Assembly (NCBI RefSeq): GCF_000381745.1
Contig: NZ_KB906979.1
Span: forward strand, 35,157-99,156
Direction of reading: 5' to 3'
Length of the DNA stretch: 64,000 nt
From: Psychromonas ossibalaenae ATCC BAA-1528
Lineage (GTDB): Bacteria > Pseudomonadota > Gammaproteobacteria > Enterobacterales > Psychromonadaceae
In this document: positions 44,870 to 54,283 of the stretch, in pieces
Layout of the letters: each line of letters begins with the position of its first letter
Position numbering within the stretch: the first letter of the stretch is position 1
Translations under genes and position numbers: made by a program
The notes under the pieces: generated by a model
Database searches by the model: none
Told to the model about the DNA's origin: nothing
The model's input: the letters and a program-made list of their open reading frames with translations, nothing else

Positions 44870-44933
44870 GTTATGTTAATTTATAGCAAACTGATTAAAT
44901 AAAAGATCAGATACTTATTCTGACTGGTATTAT

Positions 44934-46970
44934 TTATTCAGGAATAAAATCTTCTCCGTCGGTCAGATATTCTAACGTGAAGCTGGCATAGCGGATCTCT
45001 CCGGTAGTCGCTTCATAGAAAAGTCCGATGCGCATATCATCGTGAATCACCAAGTCGGAATAGGCAGAAGTGCCCGGGTTAATGGTTTTTTTCACCGGCC
45101 AGCTTTGACCTTCGTCATAGCTTAACTGGACGGTCATATTAACTCGTGAGCTTTGGCTGTGCGGGTTAGAAAATAACAAACGGTTTTTATCGTCTCTATC
45201 TTCCCGAGTGTAGCGGATAACAGCAGATGCAACGGTGGGTTCGATTAAATTATCATCATCGACTGTTTCGCCGAAGCTGCTGCCTCCGTCATGGCTTAAT
45301 GTTACTGCACGTCTTTTATCTGCCGTCGGTCTGTAATTACGGCTGTTAAACATAATGTCGCCGTTTGCCAGCTCTACAGCCTGTACCTCGTTGAGTGACT
45401 CCCCGGCAATCAGCCCGCCGATTTCCCAGGTTTCACCATGATCGTCACTCCAGTAAGCATAGTTTTCATTAGCGGTAGCTGAAGTTGCACCCACCGGGTT
45501 GTACTGGCCGGAAAAGAACAGCCGGCCGAAACGCCCTGCTTCAGCAGCCTCCTGAGTGTTGAGCTGAATGGCATGGCCGGTCGGCGGAATATGCATTTTC
45601 TGACCGGGAATTCGGACCTGATCTGTGATATCAGTCGGCTCCGACCAGGTAACACCATGATCCAGGCTGGTGCGGTAAAGCACCCAGCGCTGTGCCGGGT
45701 GATCATCATCAGAAACATCTGCTTCGCCGCCGTCGGCGTTATTCCACATCACCATTAATCGGCCGAATTGTGCTTCTCCCTGTGAGTTGACAACAGGAGT
45801 CCCGTCCGCCTGGGTATGTGGATAATACTCATCATAAACAGCGGTCATGTTCTGCGCTGCTAATTGACCGAACTCAGCAATAACCGTTAAAGGTCCCCAG
45901 GTGATGCCGTCGTCACTGCTGCGCTTTAACACCACATTAATATTGCCGTGATCACCGCAGTTATCAACTCGGCCTTCGGCAAAGGCCAGTAGATCCCCGT
46001 TACCTGCTTTAACAATGGTCGGGATTCGGAAGCAGGCATAACCTTCCGTTCCCGGCTGATATACCACCACTTCGCGCAGCGGACGCTCTTCGCCGCTTAC
46101 GGAAATGGTGACTGTCTGCTGATCGGTATTACGCCACGGGTCAATAACAGTCAGTTTAACCGGATAGTCACCGCCCCATTCAAAATCATGGTTAAGGTTT
46201 TTTCCGAATTTAATCTCACCATAACCAAAGTCCCACATATACTGAAGTTCATCTCCTTCAGGATCGCTAGAGTCTTGTGCAGAAAATAGATACTGGGTGT
46301 CCTGCAGGTGTTTGTAGTCAACAACTGCCTGCGGCGGTAAATTAGTGTTGTCAATAAATGAGCTGGCTTCCTGCTCTGATAAGCTTCTGTCATACAAACG
46401 CAGATCATCTACCATATAACCGGAGGTTTTCTGGTGGACTCTTATCGGCGCTTCATTACTGAATTCACCCGGGGTAAAGGTACTGGCGTATTCCCCGCTG
46501 TTTTGATCAAGTTTCTGACCGTTAATCCACGCACTCAGTTTACCTGCCTGCTGGTCAACAACCGCAGTAAAATGATGCCATTGCTCTAGATTCAGATCGG
46601 CGAAATCTGCCTGCAGATCCGCTTTCTGGCCGTTAATATTAATTCTGTAATAGAGACTGTTATTATTGGTAAACAGGGACCATCCAGCTTCGCCGCTGCT
46701 GGTATTGCCTTTCTGTACCAGCTGCTGCACGCTGCCTGCTTGCGGGATTTTGAACCAAAAGGTGATCGTCTGTGATTTTAATCCGGGGTTATACTGCGGC
46801 TGATCAGCGATATCATAATAGCCCTGATCCGGAAAGCCCATCTCTGCCAGATCCCATTTTTCAATATAGTCCTGAGGGCCGATCTGCAGGTTTTTATTAT
46901 CTGCGCCAGCAGCATAACAATAACTGCTGAGTGTTAACAGCAGGGCCAGGGCGTATTTCACTATCTTCAT
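44934..46970 (-). CDS. Secreted sialidase (GH33) with LamG-like and PKD-like domains
   Basis: This exo-sialidase of 678 residues would cleave terminal sialic acids from glycans outside the cell. It has a signal peptide (cleavage near SYCYA, residue 20), a LamG-like carbohydrate-binding region (about 55-215, ITFWFKIP, HHFTAVVDQQ, DDLRLYDRSLSE), a PKD-like domain (about 225-300, AQDSSDPEGDELQYMWDFG), and a beta-propeller with the FRIP motif (YACFRIPTIV). Five Asp boxes are visible: SSDDGITW, SLDHGVTW, SDDHGETW, SHDGGSSF and SYDEGQSW. It has no nearby nan genes or transporter, so use of the released sugar must be encoded elsewhere. The ATG at 46970 follows AAGGAA. Confidence 0.92.
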   Translation of the reverse strand: MKIVKYALALLLTLSSYCYAAGADNKNLQIGPQDYIEKWDLAEMGFPDQGYYDIADQPQYNPGLKSQTITFWFKIPQAGSVQQLVQKGNTSSGEAGWSLFTNNNSLYYRININGQKADLQADFADLNLEQWHHFTAVVDQQAGKLSAWINGQKLDQNSGEYASTFTPGEFSNEAPIRVHQKTSGYMVDDLRLYDRSLSEQEASSFIDNTNLPPQAVVDYKHLQDTQYLFSAQDSSDPEGDELQYMWDFGYGEIKFGKNLNHDFEWGGDYPVKLTVIDPWRNTDQQTVTISVSGEERPLREVVVYQPGTEGYACFRIPTIVKAGNGDLLAFAEGRVDNCGDHGNINVVLKRSSDDGITWGPLTVIAEFGQLAAQNMTAVYDEYYPHTQADGTPVVNSQGEAQFGRLMVMWNNADGGEADVSDDDHPAQRWVLYRTSLDHGVTWSEPTDITDQVRIPGQKMHIPPTGHAIQLNTQEAAEAGRFGRLFFSGQYNPVGATSATANENYAYWSDDHGETWEIGGLIAGESLNEVQAVELANGDIMFNSRNYRPTADKRRAVTLSHDGGSSFGETVDDDNLIEPTVASAVIRYTREDRDDKNRLLFSNPHSQSSRVNMTVQLSYDEGQSWPVKKTINPGTSAYSDLVIHDDMRIGLFYEATTGEIRYASFTLEYLTDGEDFIPE

Positions 46971-47262
46971 ATAAATTCCTTAGTGTTAAAATTTACTGGT
47001 TAAATATAATGATAATTATCTGCTTAATCTGCTGGGTGGTTACCTCCCGATTAGTAAAACAATGCGTGATAGAAAGAGTTAAATTAACTGTGCAGATTGT
47101 CGTACAGACAAAATAACAGAAGCGTTACTCCGGTTTTTATTTGGTATTGGAGTGCGGCTCATGTTAGGCGTCGGGTTTTAAAAAATCAATAAAAAAACAA
47201 GTGAAATCAATATATTCATGGAAAATGTGAGCTGTATAGAAAATGTGCAGTCTGGTGAAAAA

Positions 47263-47294
47263 GCATCACTTTTTACTAAAGATGCGTTTTTTTT
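47263..47294 (+). terminator. Terminator-like hairpin in the 46971-47436 gap
   Basis: GCATC (47263-47267) pairs with GATGC (47281-47285), flanked by an A-run before and eight Ts after. No gene precedes it on the plus strand, so it may end an unrecognised short transcript or be chance. The gap otherwise shows only a small ACTCC/GGAGT hairpin (47397-47410) just upstream of the next gene. Confidence 0.3.
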
Positions 47295-47436
47295 AATCTA
47301 ATCGTTAATATAAATGCAGTCCGTAAAACAGCTTCGACAATGTTCTGCCTACGCTGTCGAGTATTTAATATTTAACTTGCCCGCTGACATTTCTATACTC
47401 CTTTCGGAGTGATCGCGGTTAATTTAGAGGTTTTAT

Positions 47437-48562
47437 ATGTTTAAGGTTATATTTGCTATTTTTGGATTTTTGTTATTTATAGAGAAAGCACTAGCGGCAG
47501 CAACGATAAGTGATATGCATCTTGTATATGATCCGGCTAATGCAACGTCTGTTTATGCGACTCCGCTTAACGGCTCGATACGAACTCTCGAAAATGCCTG
47601 TAGAAATCCTTTTGCGGCCGCTTATAAAGTGGGTGGGATTAGTGGGCAGCCTCAAAGATATAGAGAGATTGAAATAGGCAAGGAACCGACAGATGAAATT
47701 ATCCTGAGAAATCTGCGTGGCGGGGGGGGGAAGTGAAGATAAAAATATGGCCGCTTGGTTTTAAAGCCCAGTTCAATGAAGGTACCAAGCATGTTGACCG
47801 TATTGTAACGGGGACTACCTGCGGGGAAATGTTGACAGGTGAAGATATTTATGCTGAAAAAATGCTCGGCAGCACCGAGCCCTTATTCATTAGATATCAA
47901 ATGGCGGGGAATAATCTCGAATTAATACTGGGGGTCGAAGTTGTGGACGCTACTCATATGACCCCTGGTGTGTACGGGATTTCAGGTTATGCATTTAACA
48001 AGTCAGTTTTCACTGTAAGTCCGCACTCTGTTCATCTCGGTACTGACGTTCCTATCATTAACTCTTTGGCACTGATGATACCGCATGTGTTTTATATTGA
48101 CTTTCCCTATGACGCGGTGGTGTTAAATCCTTCACAGAGTCAGCCAGATCAAATAATGAGCGGCGAGCTGCCGTTTTATGCCACCAGTAATGAGCGCTAC
48201 AGTATTAGCCTGCAGTGCGGTGCTTATGGCGGCAGTTCGGCTGATAACTGTTATTTTGATGCCGACGCAAACTGGAACTGTCCAGCAGCGTGTTTTTTCC
48301 ACAGCAGAATGTCACCCTGGATTTAAAGCATAATACACCGGTTTATGTGGATGGCGTGCAGTTTACCGGTATAAATACGCCGGAGCGTAAGGACATTTTG
48401 GATGAGGCTGGTGACGAGACCGGTTACTATCACCAAACCAATACAGTCAGTGCAGCTAGACGTTATCAGGGCCAAGTGCAGTTTTCCCTGGATATATCTA
48501 AAGCGCAGCCGGGCAGAACCTACAGTGATACCATTCACTTAGTGTTTGAGGCGGATTTTTAA
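47437..48562 (+). pseudogene. Frameshifted copy of the tandem secreted beta-rich protein
   Basis: Three overlapping frames (47437-47736, 47733-48326, 48290-48562) together align with the intact neighbour at 48619 along its whole length. The first has a signal peptide (VIFAIFGFLLFIEKALAA). It is broken at a run of nine Gs (47722-47730), where seven or ten Gs would restore the frame, and again near 48270, where one base is missing relative to the neighbour. The shared C-terminal part is nearly identical, for example DFPYDAVVLNPS, DQIMSGELPFYA and SLDISKAQP. Two separate breaks make a dead gene most likely, although the first could be a slippage switch. The family is not recognised. Confidence 0.78.
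47722..47730 (+). repeat. G9 homopolymer at a frameshift
   Basis: Nine consecutive Gs sit inside the coding region of the broken tandem gene, at the exact point where its frame is lost. Runs like this slip during replication and underlie phase variation of surface proteins. The intact neighbour has no such run at the matching place. Confidence 0.8.
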
Positions 48563-48618
48563 TGCTGCCGGCTTATTATTTTTTTATCACTTTCGTTAAT
48601 TTTTAATAGGTATTGTTT

Positions 48619-49761
48619 ATGATGCTTATCCATAGAGCGCTGTTGTTTATTGGTTTTTCTCTACTGCCGGGGCTGGCGACGGCAACGGGGATTCCGACGT
48701 TTCCGGATATCCATTTACAATACGATCCGTTAAATAGTGAAGGATCCTACGCACTGCCCCTTAACGGAAATACGTATAGCCGGTGTGGAAATGACTATGC
48801 GGTAAGTTATATCATGTCCGGGTTAAGGGGAACTGCTAATTTAATGCGAACCGTTCATTTAGGCGGGCAGCCGTCGCAGAAAGTGACGCTCAATAATGTG
48901 CGCGGCGGCAGCTCGGTGGATTTAATTATCCGGCCGGTTGGTTATCTTAAATACGGTAAGACTAATCATACTGCTCATCAACTTATTGGTACTACATGCA
49001 GCTCCCAAACAACTAGTGCTGGGAAGTCCCACCTCTGGGCAGAAAAAGCAGTTAATGAAACTACGTCGTTGTATGTCAGATACAAACCGGGAACCAGTAG
49101 GAAAGAAGAACTTACGCTGGTTTTCGAAATTATGAATACAGGCCCTATTACGCCTGGCGTTTACGGGATGGGGACATATACATTTGACATAGACGTATTA
49201 GGTATGAGTGAAAATACACTGGGTGGCAACTCAGGTCAAACTGCCGCTCCCCTTTATGCGCCGATTATTCCTCGTTTATTGCTGACGGTACCGCATGTGT
49301 TTTTTATTGACTTTCCCTACGACGCAGTTGTATTGAATCCTTCACCGAGCCGGCCCGATCAAATAATGAGCGGCGAGCTGCCGTTTTATGCGGCCAGTAA
49401 TGAGAAATACAGTATTACCCTGCAGTACGGGACTTATGGCGGCAGTCTGGCAGATAACTGTTATTTTGATGCCGACGGAGACCTGGAATTGTCCAGCAGT
49501 GTGTATTTTCCGCAGCAGAATGTCACCCTGGACTTAAAGCATAATAAGCCGGTTTATGTTGACGGTGTGCAGTTTACCGGCAAAAATACACCGTCTGAGC
49601 CGATTAAATTCAACGGTGGTACCGACACTTATGTGAAGAATACAGGCAGTGCGGCTGAACGTTATCAGGGCCAAGTGCAGTTTTCTCTGGATATATCTAA
49701 AGCGCAGCCGGTTAGAACCTACAGCGATACCATTCACTTAGTGTTTGAGGCGGATTTTTAG
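48619..49761 (+). CDS. Secreted beta-rich protein of unknown family (intact copy)
   Basis: The 380-residue product has a signal peptide (cleavage near TATG, about residue 24) and a mature part rich in alternating hydrophobic and polar residues, as in beta sandwiches. Two halves each end with a strand pair reminiscent of pilin-like or spore-coat-U-like domains (TPGVYGMGTYTFDIDV; RTYSDTIHLVFEADF). Five Cys are in the mature chain. I cannot assign it to a named family; adhesin or fimbria-like subunit is only a structural guess. The ATG at 48619 has AGG eight bases upstream. It follows a frameshifted paralogue by 56 bases, so the pair arose by tandem duplication. No chaperone or usher gene is nearby. 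Confidence 0.75.
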   Translation: MMLIHRALLFIGFSLLPGLATATGIPTFPDIHLQYDPLNSEGSYALPLNGNTYSRCGNDYAVSYIMSGLRGTANLMRTVHLGGQPSQKVTLNNVRGGSSVDLIIRPVGYLKYGKTNHTAHQLIGTTCSSQTTSAGKSHLWAEKAVNETTSLYVRYKPGTSRKEELTLVFEIMNTGPITPGVYGMGTYTFDIDVLGMSENTLGGNSGQTAAPLYAPIIPRLLLTVPHVFFIDFPYDAVVLNPSPSRPDQIMSGELPFYAASNEKYSITLQYGTYGGSLADNCYFDADGDLELSSSVYFPQQNVTLDLKHNKPVYVDGVQFTGKNTPSEPIKFNGGTDTYVKNTGSAAERYQGQVQFSLDISKAQPVRTYSDTIHLVFEADF

Positions 49762-49824
49762 TTTGAAGATTGTTTAAGTTATGCCGTAATTCACTTGTGA
49801 TGCAGTTTTTGTATATGCTTTAAA

Positions 49825-49854
49825 ATAACCACCAGTAACAGCGCTGGTGGTTAT
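49825..49854. terminator. Bidirectional terminator before secF
   Basis: ATAACCACCAG (49825-49835) and CTGGTGGTTAT (49844-49854) pair perfectly around eight bases between two convergent genes. Confidence 0.75.
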
Positions 49855-49871
49855 AAACTGCAGTCTCAGTA

Positions 49872-50762
49872 TTATACTAATTCAGGTACAGGCTCTTTCG
49901 GCTGATAATCCTCGGCCCTTAAACCGAGCCTCTCAGGCAGTGTTGGTGCGATACAAATAGAAGAGATAGTACCAACGACGATGCCGAAAAACAGGGCAGT
50001 CGAAAAGCCCTGCAGCGGCCTTCCTGCTAACAGCCATATTGCACCGACCGTGGTCAAGGTTGTCCCCGAGGTAATCAAGGTACGGCTCATGGTTGAGCAG
50101 ATCGCCTGATTAATGCTTTGCGAAACAGCCTGGCACGGTTTGCTGCGCAGTATTTCGCGGATCCGATCGGCCACAACAATGGAATCATTGAGCGAATAAC
50201 CGATAACAGCCAGTACAGCTGCCAATACGGTAAGGTTAAACTCCAGCCCGCTCCAGGCAAAGATACCCAGAGTTATGACTACATCATGAAATAGTGCCAG
50301 CACGGCGCCAAAAGCAAATCGCCATTCAAATCTAAATGCCAGATAGATAAAAATAGCCAAAACAGCAGCCAGCATAGCCAGGCCGCCCTGTTCGAGCAGT
50401 TCATCACCGACCTGCGGCCCTATTATACTGGAGTTCAGTAGTGTGGTTTCGCTAGCGGTATTTTCGCCAAGCTGTGCAAACCAGGACAAATCCGGATCTT
50501 TTAATAAAGGCTGGCGTATACTCCAGGTATGTCCGTCATCAATCAAACTGACGCTGGCTTCTGGTCCGAGCAGATTACTGACCTGACTGCTCATATCCTG
50601 TAGATTAACAACTTCTGTTGTGTTGATTTCGGTAACAATACCGCCGGTAAATTCAAGGCCCTGATTGAGTCCAAAAGTCAATAAGCCGGCAAAAGATAAA
50701 AGCACGGCCACTAAACCTAATACACAGCCGTAAAAACGTAATCGGGTTAATTGAGTAATCAT
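49872..50762 (-). CDS. secF: Protein translocase subunit SecF
   Basis: SecF joins SecD in the inner membrane complex that uses the ion gradient to pull exported proteins across after SecA. The 296-residue product has six expected membrane helices. It has the early GLEFTGGIVTEINT, and the later VLAAVLAVIGYSLNDSIVVADRIRE and STALFFGIVVGTISSICIAPT, all typical of SecF. Its ATG overlaps the secD stop codon by one base (TAATG), so the two are translationally coupled. A terminator hairpin follows. Confidence 0.95.
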   Translation of the reverse strand: MITQLTRLRFYGCVLGLVAVLLSFAGLLTFGLNQGLEFTGGIVTEINTTEVVNLQDMSSQVSNLLGPEASVSLIDDGHTWSIRQPLLKDPDLSWFAQLGENTASETTLLNSSIIGPQVGDELLEQGGLAMLAAVLAIFIYLAFRFEWRFAFGAVLALFHDVVITLGIFAWSGLEFNLTVLAAVLAVIGYSLNDSIVVADRIREILRSKPCQAVSQSINQAICSTMSRTLITSGTTLTTVGAIWLLAGRPLQGFSTALFFGIVVGTISSICIAPTLPERLGLRAEDYQPKEPVPELV

Positions 50763-52585
50763 TATTTTGCCCCCTGCAATACATGCTTGCGTGATGTTTT
50801 TTTCTTTCTCAATAAAGTTAAATTCACTAATGCTCTGGAAGTAAATACACCGGTGAAAATACTGGTCAAAATACCCAGGCCAAGCGTGACGGCAAAACCT
50901 TTTACCGGTCCGTAACCGATGGAAAATAAAACCACAGCACAGATCATGGTGGTGATATTAGCATCCATGATGGTAGTTAAAGCTCCTCGGTAACCTGCCT
51001 CGACTGCCATGGCTAAACTGCGGCCGCGTTTAGACTCCTCTTTAATACGCTCAAAAATAAGGACATTGGTATCGACCGCCATGCCGATAGTTAATACCAG
51101 TCCGGCAATGCCGGGAAGGGTCAGCACAGCCCCCGGCAGTAAAGACATCAGACCGATCAGCATGACCAGGTTAGTAAGCAGCGAAAGGTTAGCAATCCAG
51201 CCTAAGCGGCGGTACCAGAGAGCCATAAAGGTTACGATGGCGCTTAGTCCAAGGAGCAGGGCGGCAAAGCCGTTTTCAATATTATCCTGTCCTAATGAAG
51301 GACCTATGGTGCGCTCTTCAATAATGGAAACCGGTGCAGACAAGGAGCCGGCGCGAAGCAGCAGTGCTAATTCCTGAGCTGCTTTAGAGTCCTCCATACC
51401 GCTGATCTGGAAACGGCTCCCCAAATGTGCGCGAATGGTGGCGACATTAATTATTTTACCTTCTTTGATTAAGTTTCCATCTTGATCCTGACGATATTCT
51501 GTATACAGAGTCGCCATAGGTTTACCGATATTAGCACGGGTAAAGTTAGACATTAATTTACCGCCGCTTGCATCCAGAGTCAGGCTTACCTGGGCACTGC
51601 CAAATTCATCGCGCCCGCTGCGTGCGTCGCTGATATGCTGGCCGGTTAATATAGGCAGGCGTGCAATTGAGATGGTTTCTCCGCGCGCTGTTTTTATGAG
51701 TCGACCGCCGCCTGCCAGTACCGGGTAAAATTCCAGTGAAGCTGTTGCACCGATCACACGTTTAGCTTCAGCAGGATCCTGCACGCCGGGCAGTTCAATA
51801 CGAATTCGGTTTTGCCCCTGACGCTGGGTTACTGCCTCGGTGATGCCTAAAGCTTCAATTCTACCTCTCAGGGTATGCAGGTTTTCCTGCAGAGTAAGCT
51901 GACGAATTAAATGCTGCTCTGTCTCCGGGATGATGACTGAAATGTCTCCGCCGCTATGAACAGCTGTTTTTAAATTAGGATAAAGCTCTGCCAGTTTGTT
52001 TTTTAAACTGGTTTTAGCCTGGCTGCTGACAGCAGGCAGTTTGATTTCGATTGATTCGAGTCCGTTGATCAGCACACTGCTGTTTCTGATGTGAGACTCA
52101 CGTAATAAAGTGCGGATCTCTTGCTGCATTTGTGTCAGCTTGTTGGCAACGGCCTGATCGGTATCGACATTAAGCAGAAACTGCACACCACCGCGCAGAT
52201 CTAAGCCGAGTTTTATCGGCTCCAGGCCTAAGCTTTTGAGCCAGGCAGGTGATGCAGAGTGCATTGACATAGCCACCGTTATGTTATGGCCGAGTGCCTG
52301 CTGCAGTACTTTCTGTGCTTTAGCCTGCTGGCTGTTGTCGTTTAATAACACGGTTAATTCGCTGCTGTTAATATCGATTTGTTTTACTGCCACATTCTGC
52401 TCCTGCAGCAGCTGGTAAACTTGAGATGCGGGCATCATGGAATCAGAACTGCCGCGGATATTGAGTGCTGCATTCTGACCGAAAATATTCGGTAATGCGC
52501 TGAGAAACAGCATGAAGATGGTAAATATAAGTACAAGGTACTGCCATTTTGAATAGCGGTTAACAGCTTTGGGTTTTACTTTCAT
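50762..52585 (-). CDS. secD: Protein translocase subunit SecD
   Basis: SecD, with SecF, drives late stages of Sec export. The 607-residue product has the N-terminal helix ending in ALPNIFGQN, the periplasmic P1 region with KLGLDLRGGVQFLLNVD and RIRIELPGVQD, and the C-terminal five-helix block with GFAALLLGLSAIVTFMALWY and IGMAVDTNVLIFERIKEE. The ATG at 52585 is preferred to an upstream TTG at 52624. No yajC, tgt or queA precedes it, and an unknown exported protein lies upstream instead. Several marine vibrios carry a second SecDF pair besides the yajC-linked one, so this may be the second copy, perhaps with different ion use. Confidence 0.94.
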   Translation of the reverse strand: MKVKPKAVNRYSKWQYLVLIFTIFMLFLSALPNIFGQNAALNIRGSSDSMMPASQVYQLLQEQNVAVKQIDINSSELTVLLNDNSQQAKAQKVLQQALGHNITVAMSMHSASPAWLKSLGLEPIKLGLDLRGGVQFLLNVDTDQAVANKLTQMQQEIRTLLRESHIRNSSVLINGLESIEIKLPAVSSQAKTSLKNKLAELYPNLKTAVHSGGDISVIIPETEQHLIRQLTLQENLHTLRGRIEALGITEAVTQRQGQNRIRIELPGVQDPAEAKRVIGATASLEFYPVLAGGGRLIKTARGETISIARLPILTGQHISDARSGRDEFGSAQVSLTLDASGGKLMSNFTRANIGKPMATLYTEYRQDQDGNLIKEGKIINVATIRAHLGSRFQISGMEDSKAAQELALLLRAGSLSAPVSIIEERTIGPSLGQDNIENGFAALLLGLSAIVTFMALWYRRLGWIANLSLLTNLVMLIGLMSLLPGAVLTLPGIAGLVLTIGMAVDTNVLIFERIKEESKRGRSLAMAVEAGYRGALTTIMDANITTMICAVVLFSIGYGPVKGFAVTLGLGILTSIFTGVFTSRALVNLTLLRKKKTSRKHVLQGAK

Positions 52586-52687
52586 AAGAGATCTATCCAG
52601 CTTAGTCGACAAAAAAGCCGACAAAAATGTCTGCGGCGTTAGTTAACGCCGACGGTGATTTTTATTACTTTGGTGAGAACAAAGTAA

Positions 52688-53305
52688 TTAGCTGTGGTAG
52701 GTAATGGAGCCGCTGTAAAGGCTGTTACTCTCTTTCCAGCCGGCAATACGTGCCGGGCTGCTGCTGCAGGTTGATAAAAACCAGGGACGAAAATCATTGG
52801 CCGCAAATGAAGGTGTAGACTTTTGCGTAGGGGCAAGCGGGGGATTAAACTCAATTTCAAGCTGGTAAACTGGCTGGCGCTGATAGTCACTGAGCAGATA
52901 AGCGTTTCTGCTTAATCCTGGATCGACATGTATGCCGTCTTTTAATTTAGGCTGCTGTTTTGACGCCGGGGATTTTTGACTTAACAATTTAACCGCAGTG
53001 CTGACTGCCTGTTTAACTGCAGTAGTATTTTGTTTAACCAGTTTTTGTTTGAGCAGGATAACTTCCTGCACAGAGCCGTTGTCCGATAATAACGTATGTT
53101 GGTTATCGACAGATGTTACCGCAGTTAAGCTGCTTTCTAACTGTGCAGCCGGATTGGGTTTGTGCAGTGTATTAAACTGAGTGTATGAGCCGGCATAAGC
53201 ACAGAAGCTCATTAAAAATAAGAAAGTAATAAAAACGTTTCTTACACTACGCACGACATTAACCACTTGTTCATATTCGATTTGAAAAGAGAATATGGTG
53301 ATCAT
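52688..53305 (-). CDS. Exported protein of unknown function upstream of secDF
   Basis: This frame of about 205 residues has a hydrophobic segment (VFITFLFLMSFCAYAG) that looks like a signal peptide, with cleavage near residue 38 of the long reading, and a mature part of low similarity to anything I know. It is rich in Gln, Lys, Ser and Pro with a two-Cys end (WFLSTCSSSPARIAGWKE). The start is uncertain: an ATG at 53305 gives a long N-region, and internal GTG codons closer to the hydrophobic segment would give a more usual signal peptide. It lies about 100 bases upstream of secD on the same strand and may be cotranscribed. No function can be given. Confidence 0.55.
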   Translation of the reverse strand: MITIFSFQIEYEQVVNVVRSVRNVFITFLFLMSFCAYAGSYTQFNTLHKPNPAAQLESSLTAVTSVDNQHTLLSDNGSVQEVILLKQKLVKQNTTAVKQAVSTAVKLLSQKSPASKQQPKLKDGIHVDPGLSRNAYLLSDYQRQPVYQLEIEFNPPLAPTQKSTPSFAANDFRPWFLSTCSSSPARIAGWKESNSLYSGSITYHS

Positions 53306-53696
53306 TGTCACATTTGTCAATGCTTGTGTGAAAATTAGTATAAATAAACTGTTATTCAGCAGTCAGAAATACCTGGCGGCTTTTGTCTCCTTCCTATCAA
53401 CATTTGTGTTATAAAATGGACATGAATGACTGTGCGCATGCGTTTTTTTAAGTATGTATTTTTAATGTAAATTGAACTTATTCGTCCTTTTCTGCTCTAA
53501 GTTTAACCATAACTTATTCGTCTAGCCCTGCCAAAAGGGGGCTGCCCAGTTAAATCGTGTAATACCAATTCGCCAAACTAACTGAACTGCTTTTTATCTG
53601 GAAGTGCGTTTTAACCGCGCAATTCAAGAGGTGAGGCTAAAACAGAACATTAAGCAGGTTGGTGTAAGTTAGTAATACTAAATATAAGAGTTAGTA
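53306..53696. other. Divergent intergenic region, 391 bases
   Basis: This region separates the leftward secDF unit from the TerB-like gene. At 53562 the sequence AATACCAATTCG resembles the end of the inverted-repeat element at 60005, but no matching second end is present, so it may be a remnant. Nothing else is clear. Confidence 0.4.
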
Positions 53697-54137
53697 ATGA
53701 TTGCAAAGATTAAAGATTTTTTAAATTCAATGATAGAAACAGATGCATCAGCTTCAGAAGAGGATCACAGGATCGCGATTGTTTCTTTACTGTGTGAGGT
53801 TTGTAATGCGAATCATTCGATTGCAGATAAAGAGGAAGAGGCTGTAGTTAGAACCTTGAGTAAACTCCTGCATATCGACACAGACAAAGCGCAGGAGCTC
53901 CTGGAAATTGGTAAAGAAGAGATTAAATCTTCGAATTCATTGTTTGATTTTACCTCGCAGCTAAGCCATTTAGACAGTGAAAGTCGTATCAGATTAATAA
54001 GTGCAATGTGGGAAGTGGCTTATGCAGATAATCATTTAGATCCAATAGAGGAGTCTATTATTCGAAAAGTCGCCGCGTTAATTTATGTAGGACATAATGA
54101 GTTTATCCGCACTAAACTGGCGGTTATGCCTTCATAA
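53697..54137 (+). CDS. TerB-like (tellurite resistance B family) protein
   Basis: This 146-residue all-helical cytoplasmic protein matches the TerB family (two repeats: IAIVSLLCEVCNANHSIADKEE and LISAMWEVAYADNHLDPIEE). Acidic residues D and E in the two DKEE/DPIEE loops are the conserved metal-binding positions of the fold. Single TerB-like proteins are common and are usually not part of tellurite clusters; no terACD genes are here. The ATG at 53697 follows TAAGAGTTAG, a weak ribosome site. A terminator follows. Confidence 0.85.
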   Translation: MIAKIKDFLNSMIETDASASEEDHRIAIVSLLCEVCNANHSIADKEEEAVVRTLSKLLHIDTDKAQELLEIGKEEIKSSNSLFDFTSQLSHLDSESRIRLISAMWEVAYADNHLDPIEESIIRKVAALIYVGHNEFIRTKLAVMPS

Positions 54138-54191
54138 AAAATACAGGTATATTGTGCCTAGCATCTTGGAATATTTTGTCTTACTGACTTT

Positions 54192-54215
54192 GAATCTTGA
54201 AGTATCATGGGTATA
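54192..54215. repeat. Solo remnant of the 33-bp inverted-repeat end
   Basis: GAATCTTGAAGTATCATGGGTATA agrees with the right end of the element at 33021-33415 (GCATCTTGAATGATAACGGGTATA) at 19 of 24 bases. It sits just before a terminator, with no partner end nearby, and probably represents a decayed or one-ended copy. Confidence 0.5.
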
Positions 54216-54220
54216 AATAT

Positions 54221-54256
54221 AAAAAGGTGTCCCTTTAATAATGGACACCTTTTTTT
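54221..54256. terminator. Bidirectional terminator between TerB-like and DUF2057 genes
   Basis: AAAAAGGTGTCC (54221-54232) and GGACACC followed by a T-run (54243-54256) form a near-perfect bidirectional terminator between convergent genes. Confidence 0.88.
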
Positions 54257-54283
54257 ACGGTTTCTGTGAAAGTAACGGCAGGG

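Noticed and set aside
46971..47436. Cyclic-di-GMP riboswitch upstream of a surface protein gene
   Set aside because: The conserved GEMM core (GCAAACC-type sequence with tetraloop receptor) is absent; only small hairpins are present.
53562..53670. Possible third inverted-repeat element beginning AATACCAATTCG
   Set aside because: Only one end resembles the element at 60005; the proposed other end (GGTTGGTGTAAG) matches poorly, so a full element is not supported.
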